A stretch of 64,000 nt of DNA from Cunninghamia lanceolata (lineage: Eukaryota; Streptophyta; Pinopsida; Cupressales; Cupressaceae): positions 46,158,001 through 46,222,000 of the forward strand of contig BSBN01000809.1 in NCBI GenBank assembly GCA_027924645.1. Direction: 5' to 3'. Of this stretch, positions 1 through 10,086 are shown piece by piece. Under the pieces are notes generated by a model. The model did not search any database, had not been told where the DNA came from, and saw only the letters and a list, made by a program, of their open reading frames with translations. Within the stretch, counting starts at the first letter, position 1, and each line of letters starts with the position of its first letter. The position numbers and the translations under genes are program-made.

Positions 1-469
1 AAATAAATAAATAAATAAAGCGGATTATACTGGAAATCCAGATTAAGTTGTCTAAGTAACTCTATCGGGGCTATGGATGCTTGCTGGCAGTGGGGCTCTA
101 CTTGGGAGAATTGTAATGATAACTTTGCCGGGGTTATAGATGCTCGCTGGCAGCAAGGGTCTATTCAGTCGGCTATGAGGGAATATCCTCACCTACGTAG
201 GCTAATGTTAGTCATTGGTTTGTTCAATCGATCTTCAAGATGAGGATGATGAATCACGTGCACACAACTAAACTAAAGATAGAAATTCATGCATCTTAAT
301 TGAATAGTTTAAGTCTCGAGCTGAATAGTAATTTGCAGGAAAACATAGTTGGAAGTTATCAGTTCATTTCATCTAGTTTCCTTGAACACTTTGAATTTAA
401 TTGTTTTGTTTTGGTTGCTAGTTGTTGTGATGTTCACAACACGCCCCATTATGCTGCTTAGCAAAATGG
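1..469. other. No gene recognised; (AAAT)n at left edge
   Basis: The window opens with about five AAAT units (1-19). The rest is unremarkable single-copy-looking DNA up to the point where the palindrome-rich inverted arm begins. The only open frames are short, and the longer ones overlap the arm itself. I see no domain, splice structure or RNA gene. Confidence 0.5.
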
Positions 470-1823
470 GGACCGCTGCATGCATTGCCAGCATCATGAT
501 TTCTTTTAGGAGGGCCGTATGTTATAAACGCGGTTTTGGTTACATGAAGATGATCATCATCATCATATTTGAACCCCCCCCCCCCCGATAATATCCTGAG
601 GTTCAAATATCATGATGATATCAACTTTAGGCTAGGGTAAGTTTCCCTGTGGAGCGGTGTTTGTATAGCGAGCATTATGATGATATTTGAACATTACCTA
701 ATGTTATCATATCATGCGGATCAGCCTTAGAAAATCCACCTTTGGCATATTTGCATGCGCATGTTATAATCGTATCGCAAGGCCATCATCATGATATTTA
801 CTGAAGTTCGAAATATGATGATGACAACTTCATATTGTCTTGATCTCCTTTTGCATAACTATGATCATCATGCTGATCTTTCACGAGGGTCATTCACTGA
901 AATTTGCTGAGTGATGGAGACGTCATCATCATAAATCGATAAAGGGGATCATCATGTTCATATCCTCCTGATCGCATTTTTTGCAATATCATGATGAACA
1001 GCCTATGTATTCAGAAGAGGGCGATATTTCATTCCTTAAACAGCATGATCATTTTTTTACAATATCACCGTAGCGCAACATGATGATGACCTCAAGTCAT
1101 CCTTGTGGTTCGAAGACAAAATATCATGATGACGCCATCATGATAATTCGATGAGGAGGGTCATCATCATATTGTTTTATGCTGTTATGTTGTGAAGATC
1201 ATCATGATGTTGTTTGTTCACCCGATATTTCGTAAAGTCCTCCTGCCGATGAAATACTACCTTTTGAAAATATCCTGATGATCATCATCGTCACATTTTC
1301 GCTTTGGCAGGATATTTCGCAAACATGATCCGGCTGGCGAAATATCATGATGACGTCATGTTCTAAGTTTAACAAAGGCTCGGAATATCATGATGACGTC
1401 ATGCCGATCCAATAAAGGAAGAAGCAAATATTCTGATCATCATCATCATCACATTTTTCCTTGAACAGGATATTTTTCAAGCACGATCTGGTTCGCGAAA
1501 TATGATGATGACGTCTTATTCTAAGTTCGACGAAGAAGCAAATATCCCGATGCTCATCATCATCCTGATCTTTCGAGAGGGTTGCCTTGGGCGCAAAGGG
1601 GTCATATTACATTCATCATCCTGATCATGGTGCTTAGGCGACCCGATATTACATTTATCCCCTTGTTTTAACAAAGATGACGATGACGTCATCCTCAGCA
1701 TTTCAATGAAGCCCGAATATCATGATGACGTTTCCATGATTTTCCTTTCCTCGGCAACATGATCATATTCCATATCCTCCTTTTCTTCTTCAACAATATG
1801 ATGATGATGATGTTGTTCTTTTC
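470..1823 (+). repeat. Left arm of a long inverted repeat, palindrome-rich
   Basis: This stretch of about 1.35 kb reappears in reverse complement at 14542-16300. For example, the C-tract, GATAATATCCTGAGG and the following ATCATGATGATATC block at about 570-625 mirror about 16155-16205, and the GACGTCATC..AAGATCAGG segments near 1560-1700 mirror about 14675-14840. It is saturated with short self-complementary words: ATCATGAT/ATCATCATGAT about every 30-60 bp, plus several TGACGTCA sites (about 1352, 1391, 1688 and near-matches). Open frames inside it are by-products of the ATC/GAT composition. The arm lacks the 414-bp internal duplication seen in the right arm. The outer edge is approximate, and no target-site duplication could be identified. 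Confidence 0.85.
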
Positions 1824-1911
1824 AAAATGTGCATGCACAGTCATAGTGCTTTTCTATATACATATTGGATCAAAGCTACAGGTTACATATTTACAGCCAA
1901 AATGTGCACGG

Positions 1912-1968
1912 ACAGTCACAGTCTATCAAATTACTTAAAAAACAGTTAATTTGATAGACTGTGACTGT
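1912..1968. other. Perfect 22-bp hairpin, 13-nt loop
   Basis: ACAGTCACAGTCTATCAAATTA (1912-1933, quoted here as two overlapping halves: ACAGTCACAGTCTATC and CTATCAAATTA) is exactly complementary to 1947-1968, with a 13-nt loop at 1934-1946. It lies beyond the last Helentron gene in the coding direction, about 90 bp from the inner edge of the left arm. Rolling-circle elements commonly carry a subterminal 3' hairpin; assignment to that role is inference. Confidence 0.55.
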
Positions 1969-3152
1969 GACTTAGAAAACAGTTAATAACATAGTGTGAC
2001 TGCTAAACAGTATTGGTAGTAGAGTATTTACTAAATCAAGGTATAATAACATTCATGTGCAAGATATCTTGAGTGGATGTGTTGATTTGTTCATTACGTT
2101 TGCAACATTAATATCCAGTCAATTGACAACAATGCTATGTTGCAAGAAATGCAAGCAACTCTCTACTTTTTGGCTTTTATTAGAAAACCCATTTGCAATG
2201 CTGAACAACTGTTGTAGATGGAAAATATGTTATTTCATTTTGAATGGTAATGCAGTGGCCATGGACCAGCAACGGTTCCATTTATGGAGTGTTGTGTTTC
2301 ATCTAATGGTGTCCTGTTCCAGATGCAAATGCCTAAACTTGTAAAAAAATAAAAAACACTTTAAAATCCTAAAACCATTGTTGAACTTTTATAAAATTTA
2401 CACCATGTCTATGTTAATATGTATCAATTTTAGAAGTCAGCTGTACCATGAATCTTAAAACCATCACAACAAAAAAAATTTGAAAATTTATGTCTAGAAA
2501 ACAGACAACATAAACCATATGTACGATAACAGTTATTCACACTTTTAAAAGTGTATAAAAGTCGAGACAACTTGGTGAAATGTGAGTAGTCATTCTCTTT
2601 GACAGTTTAGTACACGGTTGGTTGACACGTTAATGGATTCTTCTCAACGACTAAATAGCTGTTGCTTAAATAGAATCAATGGTTTATAGTGTTTAGACAC
2701 TTGCATATATAGAATTAGATTTTATAGATACTGGAGAGAGAAATGAATATTTTTTAACAATGTGTCATCATATATATACAACTGCCACTACCAGTAAGAT
2801 CATGCAAAACCAGACACAAAAGTTGACGCCTTCGTGAGGTAAATCAATGAAGCAAGAAAGTTGAAGACGATTTTAGTGCAGATTATCATAGTATGCATAA
2901 TGAGAGAGAAGTTTACAGCATTCTTATTTTGGTTGAGAGAATTTAAGAAGCTTTCCAATATTTGCTTATAACGAAAAGAAAATTTAAGACATATTTGATT
3001 AAGGGGTTTGATTTTGTACTCAAAAATACCAATTACATATAAAATTAGGTAAAATTATAAAGTAATGTGTAGTTTAGAGAGTAAAGAGAGTATTAAAGAG
3101 GTATCGTGTATAAGATATATGTAACAAAAATGTAGTTTCGTATGCTTTGTGT
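1969..3152. other. Non-coding 3' flank of the Helentron genes
   Basis: AT-rich sequence. The one longer plus-strand frame (2057-2344) has no recognisable domain and low-complexity, cysteine-rich composition, so I do not call it a gene. Confidence 0.4.
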
Positions 3153-6100
3153 TCATTCTTTAGGACAACATGCATCAATGATGACATTGGACTTATTCAA
3201 TGCAAATTGCGCTTTTCTGCTGAAGTCTCGTAACATGAAGATGACTGCTGATTTATCCTTGAGGTATTCGTCATAGCTGATTTGTTGCAGGTCTGGCAGT
3301 AGCATTTGGATGATATTGTTGGCGCATGAGCAATGTATTGTCTGTTTGTTGTCTGTTGTCAAAATAGTCTTGAGATAGTGCGAGTAGATATAGGCGACCT
3401 GTTCCTTGCATCTATCACAGTGGGCAGTTTCATTGTCAAGTGCTCCATAGGTATCAAATTTATAATTGCATTTTGAGCAAAATAAGTGGAAAGGACTGGA
3501 AAATGCATTAGCTATTTTCAATGTTCCTTGTACCTGCAATACATATGAAAGTATTGTTTGGTTAGGAAGATTTTTTTTTTGTTAATTTTGTTTTAGATTT
3601 GCTAAGGAGAAGATTGGAGATTTGAAGAGTTGTTACCTCAAATGTTGAGTGCAACAAACTGTTTAAGTGATCCAAGGTCCTTTTGTCATTTAATACATCA
3701 ATATATGTTGACTGGCAAGTGTGAAGCATGTTGTCTTTTGCATTGATCCGTTTGACAATATTTTTGAAAAGGATAAGTGGAAATTCATTGCTTCGGAGCT
3801 GTTGTTCGATTTTTACAAAATGGTCCTCAAAATTCCGGTGCATCTGCAGCTGTAGGTGTAAATAGTGTAAGTAAGAAATGAAACTGCAAAACAGTAATGT
3901 ATGTTAATTGAAAACCAGGTTCAAGAACTAGAAACAATTTAAACAAGAAAGGAGATAGTCAAAGCATAAACAAGTACATGCGCCTCTTGCATTTGGAACA
4001 TGTTGTCCACTTTAAATTCCTAATTTTTGCTTTATTTTGAAGCTTTACTGAGACAAACAGCTTTTACTTTTGCATTTGTATTTGATGAAAAAATCGATTT
4101 GAAGTAGTCGCCTATTTATGAAGAGATACATTACTCTATGTTCTAAAAAGTATCGAACTGAGTGAATTGTTGACTTATGTGCAATTTACCAGTGTTATAA
4201 AATGTTTAGAATTTTACTTAGAGACGTGACATCAGACCGTTGTTCATTCCTGCAGATAGCAGCTCTGTGTTGAGGCTTGAATGCATTTCTGTGAATTTAG
4301 TTGCTGTTTTTTGTGGCTTATATGCATTTCTCGGACTTTTATTTTTTACAAAGCTGTTATATGTATCTCGTACTGTCAGTTCTTATTGTCAATATTGTTT
4401 TATTGTTGTGTATGTGGTTGGTTTTACATTTCCTTTCTGTACTGTCATTGTTGTCAGTAGATTCATACTTGTTCATAACACTTTAGATCAAGTGATTTAG
4501 TGTTTACTTTTTTTCCCTGGATTGCTCCTGAAATCTGAATCACTGCAGAGTCCAGACCAAGTATCTAAGGAGAAGAGGGGCACACTGTATTCCACATGGA
4601 AAGCAGATTAAAATAATACTTACTTGAGTCTTTAATCAATAATGATCAAACAGTAATCTAATAGCAATGGGACTGAATCTGGATGCTTAATTTTGAACTG
4701 GTGAGGCTCAAGGCTGAAAGACAAGTGTCTGCTTATTAGCAGTCTGAGTTCGAAACTTGGATGTTCTAGATGAGCTGCCATAGGGTTTTTCTCCAATTCG
4801 TAACTAGTTGGAGCTTTTATGTCAAAACCTCTATTCTGTTGGTGGAATCTTCATAGAAGAGCTTAGCAATTGTTATTGCTATTGTTGACAGTAAAATGTC
4901 AAACAGGGTTTGCCCTACAGCGATGAGATATTGGGTGGAAGCTTACATTATTACAGTGTCTTCTAAAAGTATTTTAGAGAGCATTTATTTATCTCAAGTA
5001 GCTATACATTAATGTTGATTGGAGAGGCACTTAAGTTTCCTGTTTGAGTTTGAAACTATAGTAATTAAGTCAATTCAACTGTTATGTATGAGACAGACCG
5101 AGATTATTCAATACAGATACACCATATGACTTGGGGTGAGTAAGAAAAGTTTGGCTAAAATTCAGTAACAATGGACTTGACCACTCGAAGTGACATTGGC
5201 TAGATGTCGGTTGCAAGCTGACATTATTACGGTGCTTTTTAAAAGTATAGAGGGAACATATATTTCTGAAGTAATTATACAATAATGTGGATTGGATAGA
5301 CACTTATGTTTTCAATCTCAGCATGAAATCACTGCAGAAGTCATTACAATTTATTTTGCACTAGAGAGGTCTGGACTCCACAACATGGGTGCACGAAAAT
5401 AAGTTAGTGCAGGCAATTGTTTTCCCAAGAATGTAGCAATATACCGGGCCACTCCAAAATGGGGCAGTTGACCTGCAAATGACGGCTCTATTTCTCTATT
5501 TTTTAATAATCAAAGGCTCATGCTCAGACTTGGAGAGTCTTTACAATTTGATCCATTTTGCACATCAGGGTTGCAAGAAATCACAAGAAATTACAAGAAC
5601 CCAAAAGGGCTTAAAGTTTAACTTTAGATAACCATTGTTTGCAAATAATGAGAGGAGAAAAATGAATATTATTACAGTGTAGCATGCAGGCAGACTTTTG
5701 AGAGAACTTATACAGCGGATCATGAGGGGTTGTGGTCTCAAGTTAACTGAAACATTGTTTTGTTCGAGCTGGGAAGATATGATAAAGAGTTGGAAGAGAT
5801 AAGCATGTTAAAATATAGTGCAGTTACCATATAAAATAAAATTTTCAAAATGATTTAAAGTTAAAACTAGTATGTGGAACCTTGAAAAGTGTACCTGGGC
5901 TTTGTCGAACTCTGAATCTCCATCTTGCACATCAACAATATATTGCAGACCTATTTTTTTTGCTCTTGTGACCAATACACCTATGGTGCCTGTAGCATAT
6001 TGTTCGGTACTTGCCAACAATTGTTTTATGGCTGTGCTGGGGATGAATTTATAGTCAATACAAAGTCGTGGAATGATTTCCACTATTGAGGACTTTGTTA

Positions 6101-6555
6101 GAACCAGTATGCAGTCGCAATCTCCACGATCATAATCTGTTCTAGGTGCAATCTGGAAGTTGGATATGGATAGTCCCAAACCTGGAATTATTTTGTCTTC
6201 ATAGTGAGCAATGAGATCAGCAGTTACATTTAGCGTAATAGTCATTTCACCTTTTGTGTCTGTGAGGTCTGCGCGTAGTACTTCACGTGTCTTGTTTGTC
6301 TTATCCAATATAGCTTTATACTTCACAATGACATCGCCTTGGAAAATGTTGCCTGCTTTACGTGCATTCAAGTCTTCAATTGAAACTTGATTTTGACTCT
6401 TTACTTTTGATCTGGAAAAAACAAAACAAAATTAGTTGAAATCTAGAATCTTGACAAGGTACAGTGTACATGTAACCTAAGAATATTGTTTACCTTTTCA
6501 ATTGTTGTTGGTTAATAGTGTCCATTTGTTCTTCTGCTCTTTTGGCATTGTCCAT
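3153..6555 (-). CDS. RPA70-like single-strand DNA-binding protein (spliced)
   Basis: Model of about 390 residues in four exons, all with GT-AG borders. Exon 1 is 6555-6494, with the ATG at 6555 and an N-terminal run rich in K, E and Q. Exon 2 is 6411-5895 and contains an OB-fold resembling RPA70 DBD-A: QGDVIVKYKAIL, RADLTDTKGEMTITLNV, GLGLSISNFQIA. Exon 3 is 3843-3637 (or from 3849). Exon 4 is 3533-3153 and carries a C-terminal zinc ribbon, CSKC..HCDRC, like Rep_fac-A_C. Exon phases join without a frame break (exon 1 two bases plus exon 2 one base; the rest phase 0). The intron at 5894-3844/3850 is about 2 kb and contains nothing recognisable. RPA-like proteins are frequent passengers of plant Helitrons, presumably coating displaced single strands during rolling-circle transfer. 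The start and the long intron are the least certain parts. Confidence 0.7.
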
Positions 6556-7053
6556 TGTAACCTGTATTTTTTTATCAATTTGTCATTTGCATAAATTTCT
6601 GCAGGCAAAATGATAATATGTTGTTGTTCTAATGTTATATCAGAATATGTAGAATTGGTGCTATGGAATAAAAGAATAAGACAATTTGTAGACAGAAGAA
6701 AATGAAATTGTATTGAAATGATGAAGCTATGTAATACATATGTGTTTTCTTCATGGACATTAGGGATTGTTTTATTTATTGATTTGATTCACAAGATTTT
6801 GAGGGTGTTCGTTTAGATGCTTTTGAACTAAAACAAATGGCATATTTAAGAATATTTAGTTTTGTGAAAGGATTAAAATTAGGGAAAATCAGTGGGGTTG
6901 TTGCTGTAATATGCTTTTTATTTGTAAATTTGGTTTTTTTGTGTTAGTAAATTGGATGATACATAATTGAACAGTAGTTTGTATATAGATTGGATTTGTC
7001 AAAATATGTTTTTTGTTGATTTGGATGTTATTGAAGAAAAACAGTTGAGATAT

Positions 7054-7269
7054 TTAAGAACATTGAGTGTTCTGAGAGGGTTGAAATCTTAAAAAAGTAG
7101 CAAGATGGTCACTCCAATATGCTTCCGATTTGTAAACTTCAATTTTTTTTGTTAGTGCATTGGTCCATAGATGATCGATCAATGGTCTAGATAGAGCATG
7201 ACACCTACTTAATAAGAAATGCATATTGTGGTTTTGCATATGATTCAGGAGCTGGTTTTTTTTGTAGTT
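7054..7269 (-). pseudogene. C-terminal tail of the EEP endonuclease
   Basis: In frame with the helicase segment after the TAA at 7272-7270. It contains SRPLIDHLWTN and EAYWSDHLATF, the substrate-proximal Asp and the final Ser-Asp-His motif of EEP nucleases. It supplies the half of the active site missing upstream and ends in a stop at 7056-7054. Seeing SDH in the same frame shows that the stop is a point change inside one domain, not the natural end of the protein. Confidence 0.75.
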
Positions 7270-10008
7270 TTATGTACACATGTCAATGTTGAAATCTCCC
7301 ACTAGGTACAAGGTTTTATTTCCATCAATACATGAGAATACTTGCCTGGCGATTGCTATAATATCTGCAAATGGAGCATTGGGCTTGGCATATAAGTTAC
7401 ATATGTTAATTTCATTGTTCATAGAGCTTATTGTTAATGTTATTGCTTCTGTATATGATGTTGAATGTTGCATTGTTTTATAGACTAATATGTTTTTCTT
7501 GGTTATAGACATTAGTCCATGTATATGGTATGTTGAGTAACAATTGAAATCTTTGAAAAAATTATTTGTATGGTAGTCTTGGATATATGTTTCTTGAAGG
7601 CATAAGATATCAGATGCCATGATATCAGTGTCATTAATCATGTCTTCAATATGTAGGTGTAGATTGCGAGTGTTTAATGTGCACAATAGTAGTTCTGAAT
7701 TAGTCTTATGTTTGATATCTCCATTTTCAAATTGCCAGTGTGCTGTTGATTTTAGACGAGACATTTCAAGGACTATTTTTTCTTTTATTTTGAAATTTTG
7801 CTTGGTAAGAGGCTTTAACAAGAATAATGTCTGGATTGTTTTTGTCCGCGAAAGTGCTGTATATGTTAATCCATGTTGCCTTATGGCCGTAGGATCAAAT
7901 GCCAAGCCTTGCATTGTGAGTCCTTGAGATCTATGTATTGTTCTAGCACAAGCAAGTTGAATTGGAAATTGTTTTCTAATAGTTATTTTCTTGTTGTTTG
8001 AGATTTTTTGTATTGGCCTTGTGGTGCGAAGTACAGGTGTCCATTGTTTATCAATGTCATTGTTATAACATTGTGTTAATTTAACACGTTGATGGTGGCC
8101 AATGTTTGGGTCATTGAATTCTATCCAAACAATGTCAAAAGCATTGGATATGGTATATGCTTTAAATGTTCCATCTGACCCATTGACTAGACCGTCTTGC
8201 GTATCATAATTACCAGCATAAATTTCTACAAGCATGTTTGGTTTCAAAAGTATTTGAGATGGTAAAGACATTGTGTGATTATACAGATGTATTTCATTGT
8301 AGTTTTCGTCATTTTCATCAATTGCATTCAGTACAATTAGCTCTCCTGGAACTATTGACAACATATTTTGATTATGTGCATTAACATCTTTCCTTCTGTA
8401 AAATAGATAGGGGAATGTTGGGTCTATGGGTGGTGAGCGTAAACAAGTCTGATTCAAGTACTGTATATCATTATCTGTTTGTGAACCTACACGTATTCTA
8501 TTGAGTATTGCAATAAACTCCTCATCTGTTTGCCGCATAGTTGATTGTAGCTCATAGTATTTTATGTTGTGTTTCCAAAAGTTGTATGGCATTAATTCAG
8601 TCAGTGTTGGTGTATTATCAAATACAACTGAATCTAGTACAGGTTGTGCTTGATATAAATCACCACAAAAAATTGTATCAAGATTTCCAAAGTATGTGGT
8701 TGGCATTTGCATTATATCTCTTAATCGCTTGTCGATGCAACGTAAAAATGTTGCACCTACCAATGAAATCTCATCTACTAATAGCACACGCAGCTGCTGA
8801 TAATGCTTTGACATTGTATCTAAGATTTCAATATTCAATGGAATGAATTCTGATTTGTTAAAAGGTATTCGAAATGCTGAGTGTAATGTTACTCCACCTA
8901 TATTGTAAGCTGCTTTTCCTGTATAAGCAACTAGTAGGCCTTTTGGTTTGTCCGGATCACTACCAATGGAGTTATTATATATGCGAAGGAGAGATTGAAA
9001 TATTGCTTTTGCAGTAAAAGTTTTGCCAGTGCCTGCTCCACCTGTTAGAAACAAGTGTAGTGGAGTTTTGATATTTTTTAATTTCTTCAACACAATGTCC
9101 TTTACAATTGCTTGTTGTTCACTGTTTAACATTCGTCTCAAATTGAAGTATTCAACATTGTCCATAATATGTGGATGTTTTCCAATTTCAAATGCATTAG
9201 AGAATTGAGTTTTTGATTTGTTATGCTTTAGTGTTTGAATATCGTCTTCTATGTTGTATGTTTCTTTCTGTGGATTTTGATTTGAAATGATCAATTCATT
9301 TGGTATGTGACTATTTTCAGAATAGATTTCATCTATAGCTTTGTCAATATCACCCCATTTAGAGTTTATGTGGTAATTGTATTTGATACGATTAGTATTA
9401 ATTGTGTTTTCATGATATGAATAGGCATCATGCCATGAATGGAAACCATGCCTCAATGTTTTTTCATTTATTGTGAAGGGTACATAAAGCAATAAATGCT
9501 CTCTGCAATAATTTTCCAAGTCAACATGTTTGTTAAAATTGGTAAAACGTATAATATTTGGTTTAGCTTTGCGGTGCATTGGTTTCCCATCTTTTCTATA
9601 TTCTGATACGAATTGTGCAAGGCAAATATGTGTGAGTGTTTCAGGTCGTGCTAAATAGTAATCTATTAAAGATCTACAGGCCACATTTTCTGATTCATCT
9701 GGTTCACTGTTTAATTGTTTTGCAGACTTTAGAACAAAAGTTCGATCACTATCAGCTCTTGTATCAATGAATATACACTTTCTTGAACTATAGTTTAGTG
9801 GAAGTGATAGTACGATGTGAACAGCTTGTTGTGTAGACATTTGTTGCAGATTTAGCAATGCATTTCCAAGTCTACTTATCATTTTTATAGCATCGATATT
9901 ATTTTGTTGATGGTCCCTACGAATTCTTTTAAATGCATTTGTCATTGTTTTATCCACTTTTGTCATGTAAGAGCTGCAATACATTGCTGCAGCATATGCA
10001 TTAAGCAC
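7270..10008 (-). CDS. Rep Tyr motif + Pif1-type helicase + EEP (first half)
   Basis: Third open segment (912 codons as delimited by a GTG; the frame is open back to the TGA at 10087, through KANTDAQFVLNAYAAAMYCS). It carries the Rep tyrosines YCSSY, a helicase with GGAGTGKTFTA (Walker A), VLLVDEISLVG (Walker B), FCGDLYQAQPV, ELQSTMRQTDEEF, and the SF1B motif LACARTIHRSQGLT..GLTYTALSRTK. It then continues into an EEP nuclease: LCTLNTRN, DILCLQETY, YLVGDFNID. The TAA at 7272 cuts the EEP fold immediately after its GDFN motif. Helicase motifs I-VI all appear intact, so damage here is confined to the termini. Confidence 0.85.
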   Translation of the reverse strand: MLNAYAAAMYCSSYMTKVDKTMTNAFKRIRRDHQQNNIDAIKMISRLGNALLNLQQMSTQQAVHIVLSLPLNYSSRKCIFIDTRADSDRTFVLKSAKQLNSEPDESENVACRSLIDYYLARPETLTHICLAQFVSEYRKDGKPMHRKAKPNIIRFTNFNKHVDLENYCREHLLLYVPFTINEKTLRHGFHSWHDAYSYHENTINTNRIKYNYHINSKWGDIDKAIDEIYSENSHIPNELIISNQNPQKETYNIEDDIQTLKHNKSKTQFSNAFEIGKHPHIMDNVEYFNLRRMLNSEQQAIVKDIVLKKLKNIKTPLHLFLTGGAGTGKTFTAKAIFQSLLRIYNNSIGSDPDKPKGLLVAYTGKAAYNIGGVTLHSAFRIPFNKSEFIPLNIEILDTMSKHYQQLRVLLVDEISLVGATFLRCIDKRLRDIMQMPTTYFGNLDTIFCGDLYQAQPVLDSVVFDNTPTLTELMPYNFWKHNIKYYELQSTMRQTDEEFIAILNRIRVGSQTDNDIQYLNQTCLRSPPIDPTFPYLFYRRKDVNAHNQNMLSIVPGELIVLNAIDENDENYNEIHLYNHTMSLPSQILLKPNMLVEIYAGNYDTQDGLVNGSDGTFKAYTISNAFDIVWIEFNDPNIGHHQRVKLTQCYNNDIDKQWTPVLRTTRPIQKISNNKKITIRKQFPIQLACARTIHRSQGLTMQGLAFDPTAIRQHGLTYTALSRTKTIQTLFLLKPLTKQNFKIKEKIVLEMSRLKSTAHWQFENGDIKHKTNSELLLCTLNTRNLHLHIEDMINDTDIMASDILCLQETYIQDYHTNNFFKDFNCYSTYHIHGLMSITKKNILVYKTMQHSTSYTEAITLTISSMNNEINICNLYAKPNAPFADIIAIARQVFSCIDGNKTLYLVGDFNIDMCT

Positions 10009-10086
10009 AAATTGTGCATCTGTATTTGCTTTCCATAGCTCTGGTATTTTTTTTGAAAAGCTGTTATTCCATATATGCGAAGGGTT

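Noticed and set aside
349..591. 80-codon ORF near the left edge
   Set aside because: Overlaps the palindrome-rich arm; composition follows ATC/GAT repeats and the C-tract, with no domain.
2057..2344. 95-codon plus-strand ORF beside the Helentron
   Set aside because: No homology I can recognise, opposite to the Helentron genes, no supporting signals.
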